DNA from: Lactarius indigo
Lineage: Eukaryota > Basidiomycota > Agaricomycetes > Russulales > Russulaceae
Assembly (NCBI GenBank): GCA_025766275.1
Contig: JAFKAC010000017.1
Span: 496,001-560,000 of the forward strand
Length of the DNA stretch: 64,000 nt
Direction of reading: 5' to 3'
Under the pieces are notes generated by a model that saw only the letters and a list, made by a program, of their open reading frames with translations, did not search any database and was not told the origin of the DNA. The translations under genes were made by a program, and so were the position numbers. This document shows, one piece after another, positions 11,650-22,597 of the stretch (its first letter is position 1; every line of letters begins with the position of its first letter).

Positions 11650-12438
11650 TAGTGATTTGCCGGCCTGGCTTGGCCTGAAAGCTGCGGCTTAGGCCCAGCT
11701 TTGAGAGGCTTAGGCCTGGAAAATGTGAGGCCTGAGCTGCCACCCATGGCTTGGGCTGGCCTGGCTTTCAGGCTGTGGCTTTGGGAATTTTTGAGAGGAA
11801 CAAAGACCCAAGACATGTGCAGGTCTTGGGGCATGCAATACATTGCAAGGTGTTGCGCACGCGTCCGCGGGACGTGCGCCATCATATATTGGTTTGCAAT
11901 AGTTAGGGATGTGTTGCTCTTGAAGGGCTAAACGTGCGTGGACATGCGGTGGGGTCGGGAACAGAAACGAGGTTGGGTGGTTGAAGGTGGTCAAAATGGT
12001 CATGCACGTTTGCGTGTGACATGAAACTTCATATAACTAGTCGCATGAGTCGGGAACACGTTTTATTCGAGCCAATAGTGCCGCGCACAAGTGCAGAAAG
12101 CTGGAGAATAATGAGCCACACTGACACAGAGCTCAAACGTTAGGAGAACTTGACGACTAGATGGTGAATCAGAGAGGGGCAGCATACAGAGAATGGGGGC
12201 GTACATACTGTGAGGAGGTTGGCAACATGTACTGTGACTGGCAGTTGTTTGATTTTATTTTTTTCGGCCTGTAGCCTGCAATTTTGAAGCCGAGATGCAG
12301 GCCATATCCCCTGGCCCAGAGAATTTCAAGCCTGAGCCACAGGCCACAAAAGCCTGACTTACAGCTCCAGCTTGGCCTGGCTTCCAGTGGCTGGCTTGGG
12401 CTGGCTTCCGGCTTCCAGGCTGGGCCAGCAAATCACTA
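11650..12438. mobile_element. hAT-like non-autonomous DNA transposon (MITE)
   Basis: The 789-bp element begins TAGTGATTTGCCGGCC and ends with the inverted form GGCCAGCAAATCACTA. It is flanked by an 8-bp target duplication, ctctcgca (11642-11649) and ctctcgcg (12439-12446), differing only by a CpG-type change. The 8-bp duplication and short TIRs with this 5' end fit the hAT superfamily. Subterminal regions are dense in GGCCTGGCTT/AAGCCAGGCC-like words on both strands, resembling transposase-binding arrays. There is no transposase ORF, so mobilisation would need a source elsewhere. Confidence 0.78.
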
Positions 12439-12446
12439 CTCTCGCG

Positions 12447-12995
12447 CTTCGATTGGGCTCCCATGCAGGTACCTGCGTGCAACCTTGGCTAGCGTGCCAT
12501 CACGTTGCATCTTAGCGATACTACAAATCCGGGCCGACTAGACCGCCCCTTTGTTTCGACCGATAATACAAACACTTCCATTCGCCCTCATAGGCCGATC
12601 GCCCAACCAGCAATAGTCCCTACTTTGCAACCTAGTGGTTATATTCTTTGACCTCCCGAACCCAACTATCTCGGACTGCACTATGAACCGTCTAGCGGCA
12701 GTTTGGGGTATCAACGGCGGACTTACTCAAGGGTCTCGAGGCTTGTGGTTAGCTTGATGTTCTCCGTGTATAGGTGCATATATACAGGGTTTTGTGCGCC
12801 GAAGAGGTCCTCATGAGTGGCTTGGGAGAGGATGCAATTTTTTTCCTGCGACAATAGTAATTAGGTGCGAACAATGGGTGCTTGCACTTACCTGGGATCT
12901 CATATGGAATGACCCAGAGGCATTGTCCGAATGTCGACTGTGTGAGGCCTCTCTGGGGGGGGTGTCAGTATCTTTCGGCCCAGGGTAAGGCGACC
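12447..12995. other. Unassigned sequence
   Basis: No gene, TIR or LTR was recognised in this stretch between the MITE and the solo LTR. Confidence 0.4.
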
Positions 12996-13000
12996 AAAGT

Positions 13001-13493
13001 TGTTACGTTTCGACCCTTACTGTACCGGTTGCAACTACGGCGGTAAGGTAGATTAGTTGCGGACTTACGATAGGCGATTACGAGTACGATAGGAGATTGC
13101 ACACTGATTGATGACTGAGGACTACGCCACTAATACTAGCAGTAGTAGTATTAGGATTCGAGCTACTTACGCGATACGTTGGACGCTACATTACCGTGAC
13201 TCATAGCAGCGCTTGAAAGCCTGCTCGACTTGTATTTAATCTGTCTCGTGAAGACCAAGATACGCCATCTTGGTCTTCTTGAATCGTCACTTGCTCTCTC
13301 TGCTCCTTCTCTGTCTCTTTCTCTATCGTCCCGCTCAAGTAAGTGCGCCTTCGAGCGTTCACCACTGTTTACGCTTGGACCTTCGTGTCTTCAAGACTTC
13401 GTCGCGCCTGGACCTTCGTGTCTTCAGGATATTCGCTAAGTTGTTACTGCCTCTACCGAGCTCAAGTCGAGCTAACGTCGTGACGACGTTACA
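13001..13493 (+). repeat. Solo LTR of family B
   Basis: This LTR starts TGTTACGTTTCGACC and ends GTGACGACGTTACA, the reverse complement of the element B LTR as drawn on the plus strand. Perfect 5-bp duplications aaagt lie at 12996-13000 and 13494-13498. It keeps the TATTTAA box and, downstream, the ATCTTGGTCTT start segment. Confidence 0.92.
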
Positions 13494-13555
13494 AAAGTGA
13501 GGTAGGCGGGTGGTGGTATGACTGAGTATGCAGATCGCGAGCTAGCATATAATAG

Positions 13556-13651
13556 TCTAGAGAACGAGGGGCCTCCCTAGTGTGGTAACTGGTAGAACCA
13601 GGATCTAGAGAACGAGGGGCCTCCCTAGAGTGGTAATTGGTAGAACCAGTG
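13556..13651 (+). repeat. Two-copy tandem repeat of 48 bp
   Basis: Two adjacent units start tctagagaacgaggggcctc at 13556 and 13604, differing at a few positions. No function is evident. Confidence 0.8.
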
Positions 13652-14031
13652 TCTGAGAAGTGACCATTGCCTAGCTGAGAATGGAGCAATTCCGTCATGG
13701 GACCAGGCATAAACGACATCGTGTACAATGCATGCAAATCCCAAGTGATTTTCAGGGCGGTTCTTGTGTATCAAATTAGCAATTTGTAGACTAGATTCGA
13801 GGGAAACGTAAAAGCCATGGAGAAAGCCTGAGAGGGATACGTAAACGCCAAGGAGAAGACGGTGGAGAGCCAGGGAGAAGGTGTATGCCATCGGCGGTAA
13901 TTGTAAGTAGTGTATATCATCCAAGATTACCTTTCTCGCCTATTTTGGCTGTTCCCATCTACTATACAGTTTAAGCCACATTCAGCCACATCTATATCCA
14001 ATTCCTTCGGGTTTACAATACATGTTTGATA

Positions 14032-14637
14032 ATGTCTACTAGCGAGGTACCCTCTGGTGACGAAATCTCTGGTGACAGCTTGACTCCTAAGGCTATCGAA
14101 GCCATCGAAAAGCAAAGGGTTCACGCAGCGAATATGGGAGTTATTCATGAAGCAACACTGGAGGACTTGTTGCACTGCCGCAACTGCACAGTGTTTCGGA
14201 TCTTGGCTGAACACAACGAGCTATTACGTGAATGGTAATTCTACTTCAGACTCGCTTCGTCTCACGATCTCGGACTTAATTATCATACCAAGCATCAAGC
14301 TCGGCACTAAGGAAATTGAATATTCTGAGTTTGACTACTTGGACAGACCTCCAGGCCCCCCTCGACCCTATGCCATCGTTACGGACATTGGGATACTCTG
14401 GTATTATACCAAGAAGCCTTCCTGGGCACGTTACCCTCAGGACGTAAGTACTTGGTAGTGTTCCCACTTGCGTGTCCGACTAGCACTGACTTCTTGTAGC
14501 GACGTGTCTTCCACAAAGGCGTACAGACAATCGATCAAGATACTGATCCTGATCCCGACACTACACTTGCCGACGTCGACCCTAAAATCCTCGTGGAGAG
14601 TAGCAATACTCAGAATAAAAAAAGGAAGCTCATGTAG
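14032..14637 (+). CDS. Small three-exon protein of unknown function (163 aa)
   Basis: Exon 1 is 14032-14234, exon 2 14293-14443 and exon 3 14500-14637, with introns of 58 and 56 nt, canonical GTAA...AG borders and correct phase throughout (203+151+138 nt). Residues: MSTSEVPSGDE at the start; an HCRNC motif around residue 50; FDYLDRPPGPPRPYAIVTD near residue 90; a tryptophan/tyrosine patch ILWYYTKKPSWARYP; an acidic run DQDTDPDPDTT; and a lysine-rich end NKKRKLM that could be a nuclear localisation signal. I do not recognise a family. It is isolated among transposons yet keeps three open exons, so it is either a host gene or an accessory gene of an unidentified element. Confidence 0.7.
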
Positions 14638-14944
14638 TTACATTATGATGTAAATCAACTGCAGTAATCAATTGGTGTTTTGCTGTCACTCGAATCATGA
14701 CTTCTCTGTGTGATTACTACTGCTTACCTCATATCCAATATCTCTCGTCTCTGTCCTTTTTTATCGTTGTTCTTTCTCTCTCTCGTTGGCTCCCTTGTCT
14801 CTTGTTGTCTTGTCTTCATCTTTTTATACTGTCGTTCTCTGTCCCACTCCCGTTCTAGTATATCTCACCGACACACTTCCTTGGGATTTCTGTATCGATA
14901 CGGGTGCATGCGCGAGGCCACCTGATAACCCTACCCGGGTCCCA
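14638..14944. other. 3' flank of the small gene, no feature
   Basis: Pyrimidine-rich sequence with no recognised gene, leading to the insertion site of LTR D2. Confidence 0.4.
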
Positions 14945-15268
14945 CTTTCTGTTATGATCCGACGCTTCAGACCTCAGCCACAGTATGTCTCCACCCTGCT
15001 TTTCCCCTTCTGTACTATACATTGTTACCAAAGGAGCTACTTTTACCAGTGGCGTTGTTTCTCTTGATCCAAACTTCTGCTTACTCCGTTTAGTCTCTTT
15101 GATATTGTGTGGACTTGTGTTCATGTTGTTTGGAACCCTGTCCTATATAAACCTGTACCATAGACAGTAGGAAGCCAGACTTGGCTTCGTTTGCAATCTA
15201 GCAACCTTGCCTCTGTACTTTTGTGTGACTTCACCTTATCCCCCTCTACTTGTGCATCCCTCACCTCA

Positions 15269-15768
15269 TGTAACGCCGTCACGACGTTAGCTCGACTTGA
15301 GCTTTACAGAGGCGGTAACAACTTAGCGGGTTCCTTGAAGACACGTAGGTCCAAGCGTAGACTCTAGTGAACACTCAAAGGTGCACTTTCAACGGGGTTG
15401 CTGTCCTGCGTCATGACTAAAGGCGGACTTCTGTTCACGGCTTGAAAGAAAAGAGAGAGAGAGGAGACAAGTGACGATTCAAGAAGACCAAGATGGCGTA
15501 TCTTGGTCTTTGCGAGACAGTTTAAATACAAGTCGAGCAGGCTTTCAAGCGCTGCTATGAGTCACAGTAAAGTAGCGTCCAACATATCGCAGAAACAACT
15601 TGAACCCTAATACTACTAGTACCCGTACTAGTGGCGTCGGTCATCAGTCAGCTATCGTACTCGTATCACCTATCGCACTACCGTATCGCCGTGGTAAAGT
15701 CCGCAACTAATCTACCTTACCGCCGTAGTTGCAACTGGTACAGTAAGGGTATGGATCGAAACGTGACA
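15269..15768 (-). repeat. Element B 3' LTR
   Basis: This 500-bp LTR has minus-strand ends TGTCACGTTTCG and GGCGTTACA. It is preceded on the minus strand by the purine-rich tract. Confidence 0.95.
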
Positions 15769-15784
15769 TCACCTCCCTTTCTAG
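15769..15784 (-). promoter_or_regulatory. Element B polypurine tract
   Basis: On the minus strand CTAGAAAGGGAGGTGA directly abuts the 3' LTR. A purine tract here is the expected plus-strand DNA primer. Confidence 0.75.
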
Positions 15785-15799
15785 CGTGAGACCCCAGGC

Positions 15800-18700
15800 T
15801 CACCGAAAGTCGCGGGCCGGCCAATCGCGCTGTTCATTGGCAATACGCTCTAGCGCGGTGGCGCGCTCCAAGCGGTAGATGGCGTCACGTTGGTCGTCCT
15901 GTGCGCACTTGATCATTGCGCGAAGTTGACTCACCCTCGCTCGAAGTCGATCCAGCTCATAGCTGGCCGCGCGGAAGCGCGCGACCTCTGTGGTGAGCGA
16001 CTCATCGTTGATACGATTGAGTGCGCGGTCGGTGATCTTGTCCGCCTCGAAGACGACGAGGTCTTCGTGTGGATACGTGGGGCGGAGCGCCGCGGATACG
16101 TGAGGCTCAGCGTAAAGGGGCTTACCATAGACGTGTGGTGAGCCCGGTATAACTCCTAGTATGAGGGGGTCCGCCCCTCCGATGATTTGGACATGTGACA
16201 CGTCCCTCTCTACTCCGTCTGGCCCGGTGATGGGGTATCGAATATGATGGGGTCGTCGGTTCGCCCGGAACCCTTCAGGCGCAATGACATGCGCGGGGTC
16301 CTCGGCGGCGGTGAACGGACGGTGATTGGCGGCACCAGGCACGCGCACACGTCCTCGATACATGGGGGACCCATCGGAGTAGACGAGCCAGGGCGTGATG
16401 AGGGGATTATCAGGGTCGCGTTTCGTTCGAAGGAAGGCGTGTCTCGCCGGGTAATAATCTTCGTCGTCATGGCCAGCCTCAGCTGCCGCCATCGCTGCCG
16501 TCGCTCGCGCATCTCCCTCAGTCGGGCCGCTGCTGAGTCCAACTGCTCCTTCTGCCACGCTGCCGCTACTCTCTTCCAACCCTCCAACTCGTACTCCATC
16601 AGTGCTTGAACGCTGGTCGTTGCTCGGGAAAACTCCGCGAACGCCGATGAGGTCGTCGCTTGGGGGGATAGCGGCGATGGGTTCACGCTCGCCGCGATCG
16701 TTTCGGAAGACGTGGACGACGGCTTGGTCGTCGTCGGGGGTGGTCGTCGGGTCTGGGAATCTGGTGACGACGTTGATCCATTCTTGTGCGGTGATGGGCC
16801 CCTCTGCTGGTGTAAGAGGTGCCCATGGCGTGAGCTGAGTGTTGGGAATTTCGGTGTCGTCGTCCTCTGCCAAGAGGGCGCGGGCGTCTTCTGCAAGGGA
16901 GTCGAGGAGTTGCGCCTGTGTGACATGTCGTAGTGGGGAAGTGGGCATGAGAGTAATGGTTGAACGAAGGAAGAGGGGATGACTATCCTCTGTCCTGGCG
17001 ACTCCCACTTTATCTCTTCTACCGTGGGTTTGCGCTTCCTGATACAGGCGGAGCGCTTCCGGCGCGAAGACATCGTCTTTATTAACCCACTGGTTCTCCG
17101 AGTCTGGGTACCCCTTCCATTTGACCAGATATTGGAGGCGCCTTCCTCTGCCGAAATGCCGAGTGTCTAGAATGGCCTCGACTTCGTATTCCTCTTCTCC
17201 ATCTATCAGTTCGGGCAGTGGTCGTGTGAAATTCTCTCCGTGCAAGGAAGTTTGCTTGTACGGTGTGAGAAGATCGATATGAAACACTGGGTGGATGCTC
17301 CACTGCGTGGGAAGTTCCAATCGATAGTTGTAAGGGGACATCACCTGTGCCACCCGAAAGGGGCCGTGGCGTCGCGCCGCTAGTTTTGCTGTAGGCTGAT
17401 TGGTTCAGAGATGTTTGCCCTCGAGCCATACGAGGTCGTTGATGCTGAACTTGGGCGTATCTTTGTTGCGCACCCATGACTCTTGCGCCTTCTTTATAAG
17501 GCGTTGGGCATTGTCTCTAGCTTCTTTCAGCTGTATCAGTCGCGCGGTCGCGAGGGGAATGGGAGAGGGCTTATCCATCCAGTCCGCTTGTGGGTTATAC
17601 CCCATCAGAAGTTGGAACGGCGATTCTTTGGTATGTTCATGTGGCCAGTTGTTGTGCGCGAATTTGGCGATTGGTAGATAAGCTTCCCAGTTGTCTTGCC
17701 GCTCATTTACCCAGAAACGTAGGTACTGTTCCAGCCACTGGTTAGTTCGTTCGGACTGCCCATCGGTACACGGATGATATGCGGTTGATATGTTCTGTTG
17801 AATTCCCAGAATGCGGCACACTTCTCTGGTAAACTTGGACGTAAAGTGGGGGTCGCGGTCGCTTATTATCTTGCGCGGTAATCCGAAGCGTTTGAACACA
17901 TGGGCGACGTATAGAGTCGCCGTTTCTTCTGCGGTGATTTCTTCTCGACATGGGATGAAGATGGAGGCCTTGCTGCAATCGTGGTCTGTGACAGTTAGTA
18001 TACTGTCGTACCCCTTGGAAATGGGAAGTTTGGTGATGAAGTCTACCGCCACTGTATGGAACAGCATGGCCTCTAGTATTGGCGTGATGGGATGCAGCGC
18101 GGCTCGTATGGGCCTCGTGTTGACTTTATTCCTTTGGCACTCTGCGCAGCCTTGCACATATTCATATACGTCTCTCCGGAGTCGCGGCCACCAGTAGTGT
18201 CTCTCCAGGATGCGTTGAGTTTTCGCAATTCCCGGATGGCCGTGTATTGGCAAGTCGTGATGATCGTGTATTAGTACACGTTGAGTCGATGTCGGCCCTG
18301 TAATTACGAACCTGCCGTCCTTGTACCATTCTCCTTGTATCTTCTTGAGGTGATAAGGGTCGACCCATATCTTGATCACCTCCTCGTCTTGTTGGTGGCG
18401 TGGTTGTAGTAGGTTTGGGTTTGCGATGAAGGTGCGCGCGGTGTTAAGGGTTCGTACAAAGACTTCAGGGGGTAGGACCACTACTTCGCTGTTGTCCCCA
18501 ACTCCCTGGTCGTAATCCGGTCGTCTCGACAGTGCATCTGCCCGTCCGTTGCTCTTTCCTTTGATATGGTGAATCTTGAAGTCGTATTCCGAGAGTTCGA
18601 GTACTTCCCTTGCAACTTGCCTACTGATCTTCTGCGGTGACTTCCAATATTGTAGGTTGAGGTGATCCGAATAGATCTTGATTTTGTGTGGGGCTCCCGC

Positions 18701-20539
18701 GAGTAGCGGTCTCCAGTTTCGCAAGGCCTTGACTATTGCAAGTAGTTCCAAATCGTAAATGTCGTAATTTCGCTCCGCCTCTGAGAGCGTGGCTGAATAG
18801 TAGCCTATAGGGTGCCGTTTTCCGTCAGACTTTCGCTGTAATAATACTGCGCCCACCGCGTATCCGGAAGCATCGACTTCTAACTCGAACGGGTCTTGGA
18901 GTACCGGGTGTGCCAGTACCGGTTCTTCGGTTACAAGGCGTTTGAGGGTGTTGAAGGCGTCATCTTCGTCTTTGGTCCATCGCCACTCTTCGTCTTTTCG
19001 TGTGAGTTTGGTAAGTGGCTTGGCGTGAGTTGCGAAGCCGCGGATGAAGAGTCGGTAAAAGTTACAAAATCCGAGAAATGATCGGACATCTTTGACTTTT
19101 GTTGGCGTTGGCCAGTCCTTGATGCCTTGAACTTTTACAGGGTCCATTCGGGTCACCCCCCTTTCAAGGATTACCCCCAGGTAATCCATCCGTGGTTGAT
19201 GGAACAGGCACTTCTCGAGTTTGAAGTAGAGGTCGTGTTCTTCCGCAACGCGCAAGACATCGCGGACGGCGTCTACATGGGCCGCTAGGTCGTGATCAAA
19301 GTGAGTGGCGATACCAATATCGTCCATGTAGACGCGTATGGTAGTGCCCAATCGTTCATGTTTTGCTATTGTGTCGCGATAGATGTGGTTCATCATTGCC
19401 TGGAAGGTGGCGGGGGAGTTAGTGAGTCCGAAGAACATGACCGTGGGCTCGAAGAGGCCGAATTTAGTTTTGAACGCTGCCTTTTCCTGGTCGCCGTCGC
19501 GAATGCGTATGTTATTGTAGCCCCACCGGATGTTGAGTTTTGTATAGATGTGGGCATTGCTGAGGTCAAGGATGAGATCCTGTATTAGTGGTAGCGGGTA
19601 CTGATTTCGAATGGTGTGGGAGTTGATGACCCGGTAGTCCTGTACCGGTCGTAGTTTTCCGTCCTTCTTTTTAATGAAAAAGAAGGAGGATGCGTACGGG
19701 GAGATAGAAGGGTGCAAGTATCCCTGCTTTAGCTTCTCTTCTAGGAACTCTTTGAGTTCGCCCTCTTCTTTTTGGGTCATAGGATAGATCTTGCAGTCGA
19801 TGGCGGCCAGCGCGGATGGTTTGAAGTCTATTGCATGATCCCACGGCCTTGCCAGGGGGAAGCAGTGCGAGGCTTGCTCGTTGAAAAGTTTGGTAAACAT
19901 TGCGTATTCTTGAGGGAGCGCTGCTGCCGTTTGATGTTGTTTCGCCTGTATGGCCAACTCCGTCGAGGTGGTGGCTCTGACAAACGTTTCTTCTTCCAGT
20001 TCTCGCACAATGTCTTCCTTCTCGGCCACAATGAGGGCTCAAATGGTTGTTGTTGATAGCAACACTTCAGTAGTTGCTAATACTACCAGCTGCATGTCGG
20101 GGTGTATGGTGGCAGTGGCCCAGCTAATCGTTGGTTCGAAGGCGCTTAGCCATGGATAGCCCAGCACCATGTCTTCGCTTCCAAGGTCGGTGACCAGGAA
20201 GGTCATTTGCTTTATCTGTCCCTGTGTTTTTACCTCCAGGTTAACATAATGAGTGATTAACCCAGCTTTGTTTTCCGTGTTGTCTATATTCCATATCTTG
20301 CGAGGCGTAGTGAGTTGCTGTGTCTGGATACCAGCTCGTTTTGCCAGGCTAGGTCGGATGAAGTTGTCGGTTGCGCCAGAGTCGACCAGTGCATTGGTTT
20401 CAGTCGTTTGGTAATTTGTACGGACAGTTACTGGAATTCGCATAGATCGATAGCACGTTGTCACAATTACAGAATTACATTGAAGAGCCCTCACCCAGAC
20501 TGACGGGTTCAGGCGTCCCGAAAACCCTCTTTTCCCCAT
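15800..20539 (-). pseudogene. Element B pol: PR-RT-RNaseH-integrase-chromodomain with carboxy extension
   Basis: One reading frame runs from 20539 to 15800 and is broken only by TGA at 20039-20041 and 17405-17407. Domains in order: protease (VDSGATDNF); reverse transcriptase (KKDGKLRPVQDYR, YMDDIGI); RNase H (ELEVDASGY, YDLELLAIVKAL); integrase (zinc site HGHPG...CAECQ, catalytic stretches DFITKLP and SDRDPHF, and QWLEQYL with the glutamate); then a chromodomain (EYEVEAILDTR, LVKWKGYP). After it comes an extension of about 400 residues: acidic/proline-rich, then a heptad-like coiled coil to the end. The frame is -1 relative to gag and overlaps it by 31 nt at a GGGAAAA slippery site. If the two TGA codons are not read through, only truncated proteins are made. 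Confidence 0.93.
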
Positions 20540-22578
20540 AGATCTTGAAGTATAAGATCTTTTACCTCATCCGTACTATTGGCCACTTGCGTGAGCCACT
20601 CTTTGGCCTGTTCTCCTGCTGTTTTTGTGCTTGCAGCGTTGATTTGGGGTGCGGGCGTCACACTTGGCGCCGGCGACATATACCCGGGCAACGACGGCGC
20701 GTATTGTGACGGCGCATACTGTGAGACGGGTCCCTGAGGATATCCCGTAGTTTCGGTCATGCGACTGCTGGATGGGGCAGCCTGCCACTGTTGCTGCGTG
20801 CGCGGATATGGACAATTTCGTGAGAGGTGGCCGGGAGCATGACAGTTATAGCAAAGGACGTTCCTTAAGTCCCTTCGAGATCCTCCTCTTCCTCGTCCTC
20901 GAGCTCCCGGTCCTCCTCTTGGTGGGAATGGTGGCGTAGGCCAGTCGTGGTGTGGCAATTTGTTGAAGTCGATGTCTTCGGATCCCGCGAGTCTCACCTT
21001 GGCGCGATCAGCCGAGGTGTCCATTGCCCATGGGTTAATTTGTGGCAGGTTCTGCGGGAGTGTCCATCCTGCATTGCCGCCTTGCTTCTTTGGCTGCGTC
21101 GTCGTGTTTTTGTATTCATTGAGTCGTGCTTTGAGGTGTATGTAATTCTTCTGCCGTTTGAGGACGGCCCTTTTCCAGTCGTCGAACGTGACGGGGTCGT
21201 CGAACTGGAACGCGTTCTTGAACAGTTCCTTGGGTAGACCCGACGTAAAGAGGTCGATGGTTTGGGGTTCGTTGAGGCGATAATGAGCCTTCCGTGCAAG
21301 CTGTTCAAAATCATTGACGTACTTGTCAATGTCTTCTCCCGTCATTTTGAAACCCTTTCGTAGTATGGCTTGGGCTTGTTCTCTCTCTAGTGTGTTTTCG
21401 AACCTCTGGCTGAATCCATCGGCTACGGCGTTCCATAGGTCGCGAGTGTAGGGGTCGATCCCTCGTTGTATTTGTCTGTTGAGCCAGTTCAGGAAGGATA
21501 GGACCCATTCACTGACTGCTCCGCCTTTGATGTAGGAAAGAAACAGAAGGCATCTTCTGTAGTCGTTGCGCATGATAGGGGCGTCTAAATTCATGCCCCA
21601 GTAGACATGCCACTGCGTCAAGAATTGGTCTACTTTGAGTCTGTCTCCGTCAAAGATGGAAGGTGGCTCGCCGGTTAATTTTTCGTTATGGTGTCCTCCT
21701 CTTCCGGCATCTCCACCACCTCCTCCTCCTCCACCGCCTCCTCCACCTCCTGGTGGTCCCGTGGGTGGCATTCTTGGTGGTTCGGTTCTTCGTAGATCAA
21801 ATGGGATACCTCCTCCTGGTGGCGGTGGCGGGTCTCCGCCTGGCCCTCCTATCCCTGGTGGGAGGTCTAGTGCGGGTTGTCGCCCAGATGGGGGGTCTCC
21901 TCGATCTGACCCTATTGCTCGGAAGATGGCTGCGTCGTCCGCGGTCATTCGTACGCCGGTTTCGGGGTTAATGGGCATGAGGATTTCTCGCGCTTCTTCT
22001 TGTATTGCGCGCGCTTCTTCGATCGCGACTTCTTCCATTGCTCGCGTTATTGTTGCCATAATGGCTGGTGATCGGATGTGAATTGGTTCTGGTTCTGTAA
22101 TATGCGCGGACTCAGCTTGTTCGATGAGGAGATCTTGTATGGCTCCTCCACTAGTTTCTGTTTGGTTTGGCTCTCGCCCTTCACTCTCGCTTTGGCTTTG
22201 TTCTCCTTCTTCTTCTTCTGATATCACTTCTCCGGTAGAGTGTTCTCGTACTTGTCCGTCGATGGGGCCCCAATCTGCTCGGCTATTGAGCTCTCGGGCG
22301 TCGATGTCGCACTGATATCTAGGTCCTGCTGGTCGTATGACGTCCCACTGGTTTTCTATGGGGTTCCATGTAACCTCCGTCCAACACAAGTGGTCGAAAT
22401 TGAACTCAACTGGTCGGAACCTACTAGGTCCGTTGAATTCCACAAAGTACCCGGTTTCTTCTTGTCTTTCTCTCCAACTAGCGGCTTGCAGGAAGCGCGC
22501 GGGGACGTTACGTTCTCCTCTCCTTGGGAGCGAATAGGGATGGAAATTCGTCCACTGGTCTCTTGTTGTTACGGCCAC
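20509..22578 (-). CDS. Element B gag, probable GTG start
   Basis: The 689-codon frame starts at GTG 22578-22576 in the context CACCGTGGCC, only about 7 nt after the primer-binding site. No ATG occurs in the leader from the predicted transcript start (22823), and the first in-frame ATG is about 170 codons inside gag. The amino-terminal region (TGYFVEFN and neighbours) resembles the same region of element C gag (TGYYVFDPD), so it appears to be translated. It is followed by a glycine/proline-rich run, a capsid region (near residues 300-480), a basic RG-rich segment (GRGRGGSRRD), the CCHC knuckle CYNCHAPGHLSRNC and an amphipathic tail. Gag packages the RNA and forms the particle. Confidence 0.88.
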   Translation of the reverse strand: MAVTTRDQWTNFHPYSLPRRGERNVPARFLQAASWRERQEETGYFVEFNGPSRFRPVEFNFDHLCWTEVTWNPIENQWDVIRPAGPRYQCDIDARELNSRADWGPIDGQVREHSTGEVISEEEEGEQSQSESEGREPNQTETSGGAIQDLLIEQAESAHITEPEPIHIRSPAIMATITRAMEEVAIEEARAIQEEAREILMPINPETGVRMTADDAAIFRAIGSDRGDPPSGRQPALDLPPGIGGPGGDPPPPPGGGIPFDLRRTEPPRMPPTGPPGGGGGGGGGGGGGDAGRGGHHNEKLTGEPPSIFDGDRLKVDQFLTQWHVYWGMNLDAPIMRNDYRRCLLFLSYIKGGAVSEWVLSFLNWLNRQIQRGIDPYTRDLWNAVADGFSQRFENTLEREQAQAILRKGFKMTGEDIDKYVNDFEQLARKAHYRLNEPQTIDLFTSGLPKELFKNAFQFDDPVTFDDWKRAVLKRQKNYIHLKARLNEYKNTTTQPKKQGGNAGWTLPQNLPQINPWAMDTSADRAKVRLAGSEDIDFNKLPHHDWPTPPFPPRGGPGARGRGRGGSRRDLRNVLCYNCHAPGHLSRNCPYPRTQQQWQAAPSSSRMTETTGYPQGPVSQYAPSQYAPSLPGYMSPAPSVTPAPQINAASTKTAGEQAKEWLTQVANSTDEVKDLILQDLWGKEGFRDA
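20530..20536 (-). promoter_or_regulatory. Candidate -1 frameshift site GGGAAAA
   Basis: Minus strand reads TG G GGA AAA GAG in the gag frame, a canonical X XXY YYZ heptamer. It lies inside the gag/pol overlap (20509-20539) and pol is in the -1 frame, so slippage here would yield Gag-Pol. Confidence 0.75.
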
Positions 22579-22584
22579 GGTGAA

Positions 22585-22595
22585 ATCTTGGTCTT
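22585..22595 (-). promoter_or_regulatory. Element B self-priming primer-binding site
   Basis: After the LTR end and a TT spacer, the minus strand reads AAGACCAAGAT. This is the exact complement of ATCTTGGTCTT beginning at 22823 in the 5' LTR, 26 nt downstream of the TATA box. Confidence 0.85.
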
Positions 22596-22597
22596 AA

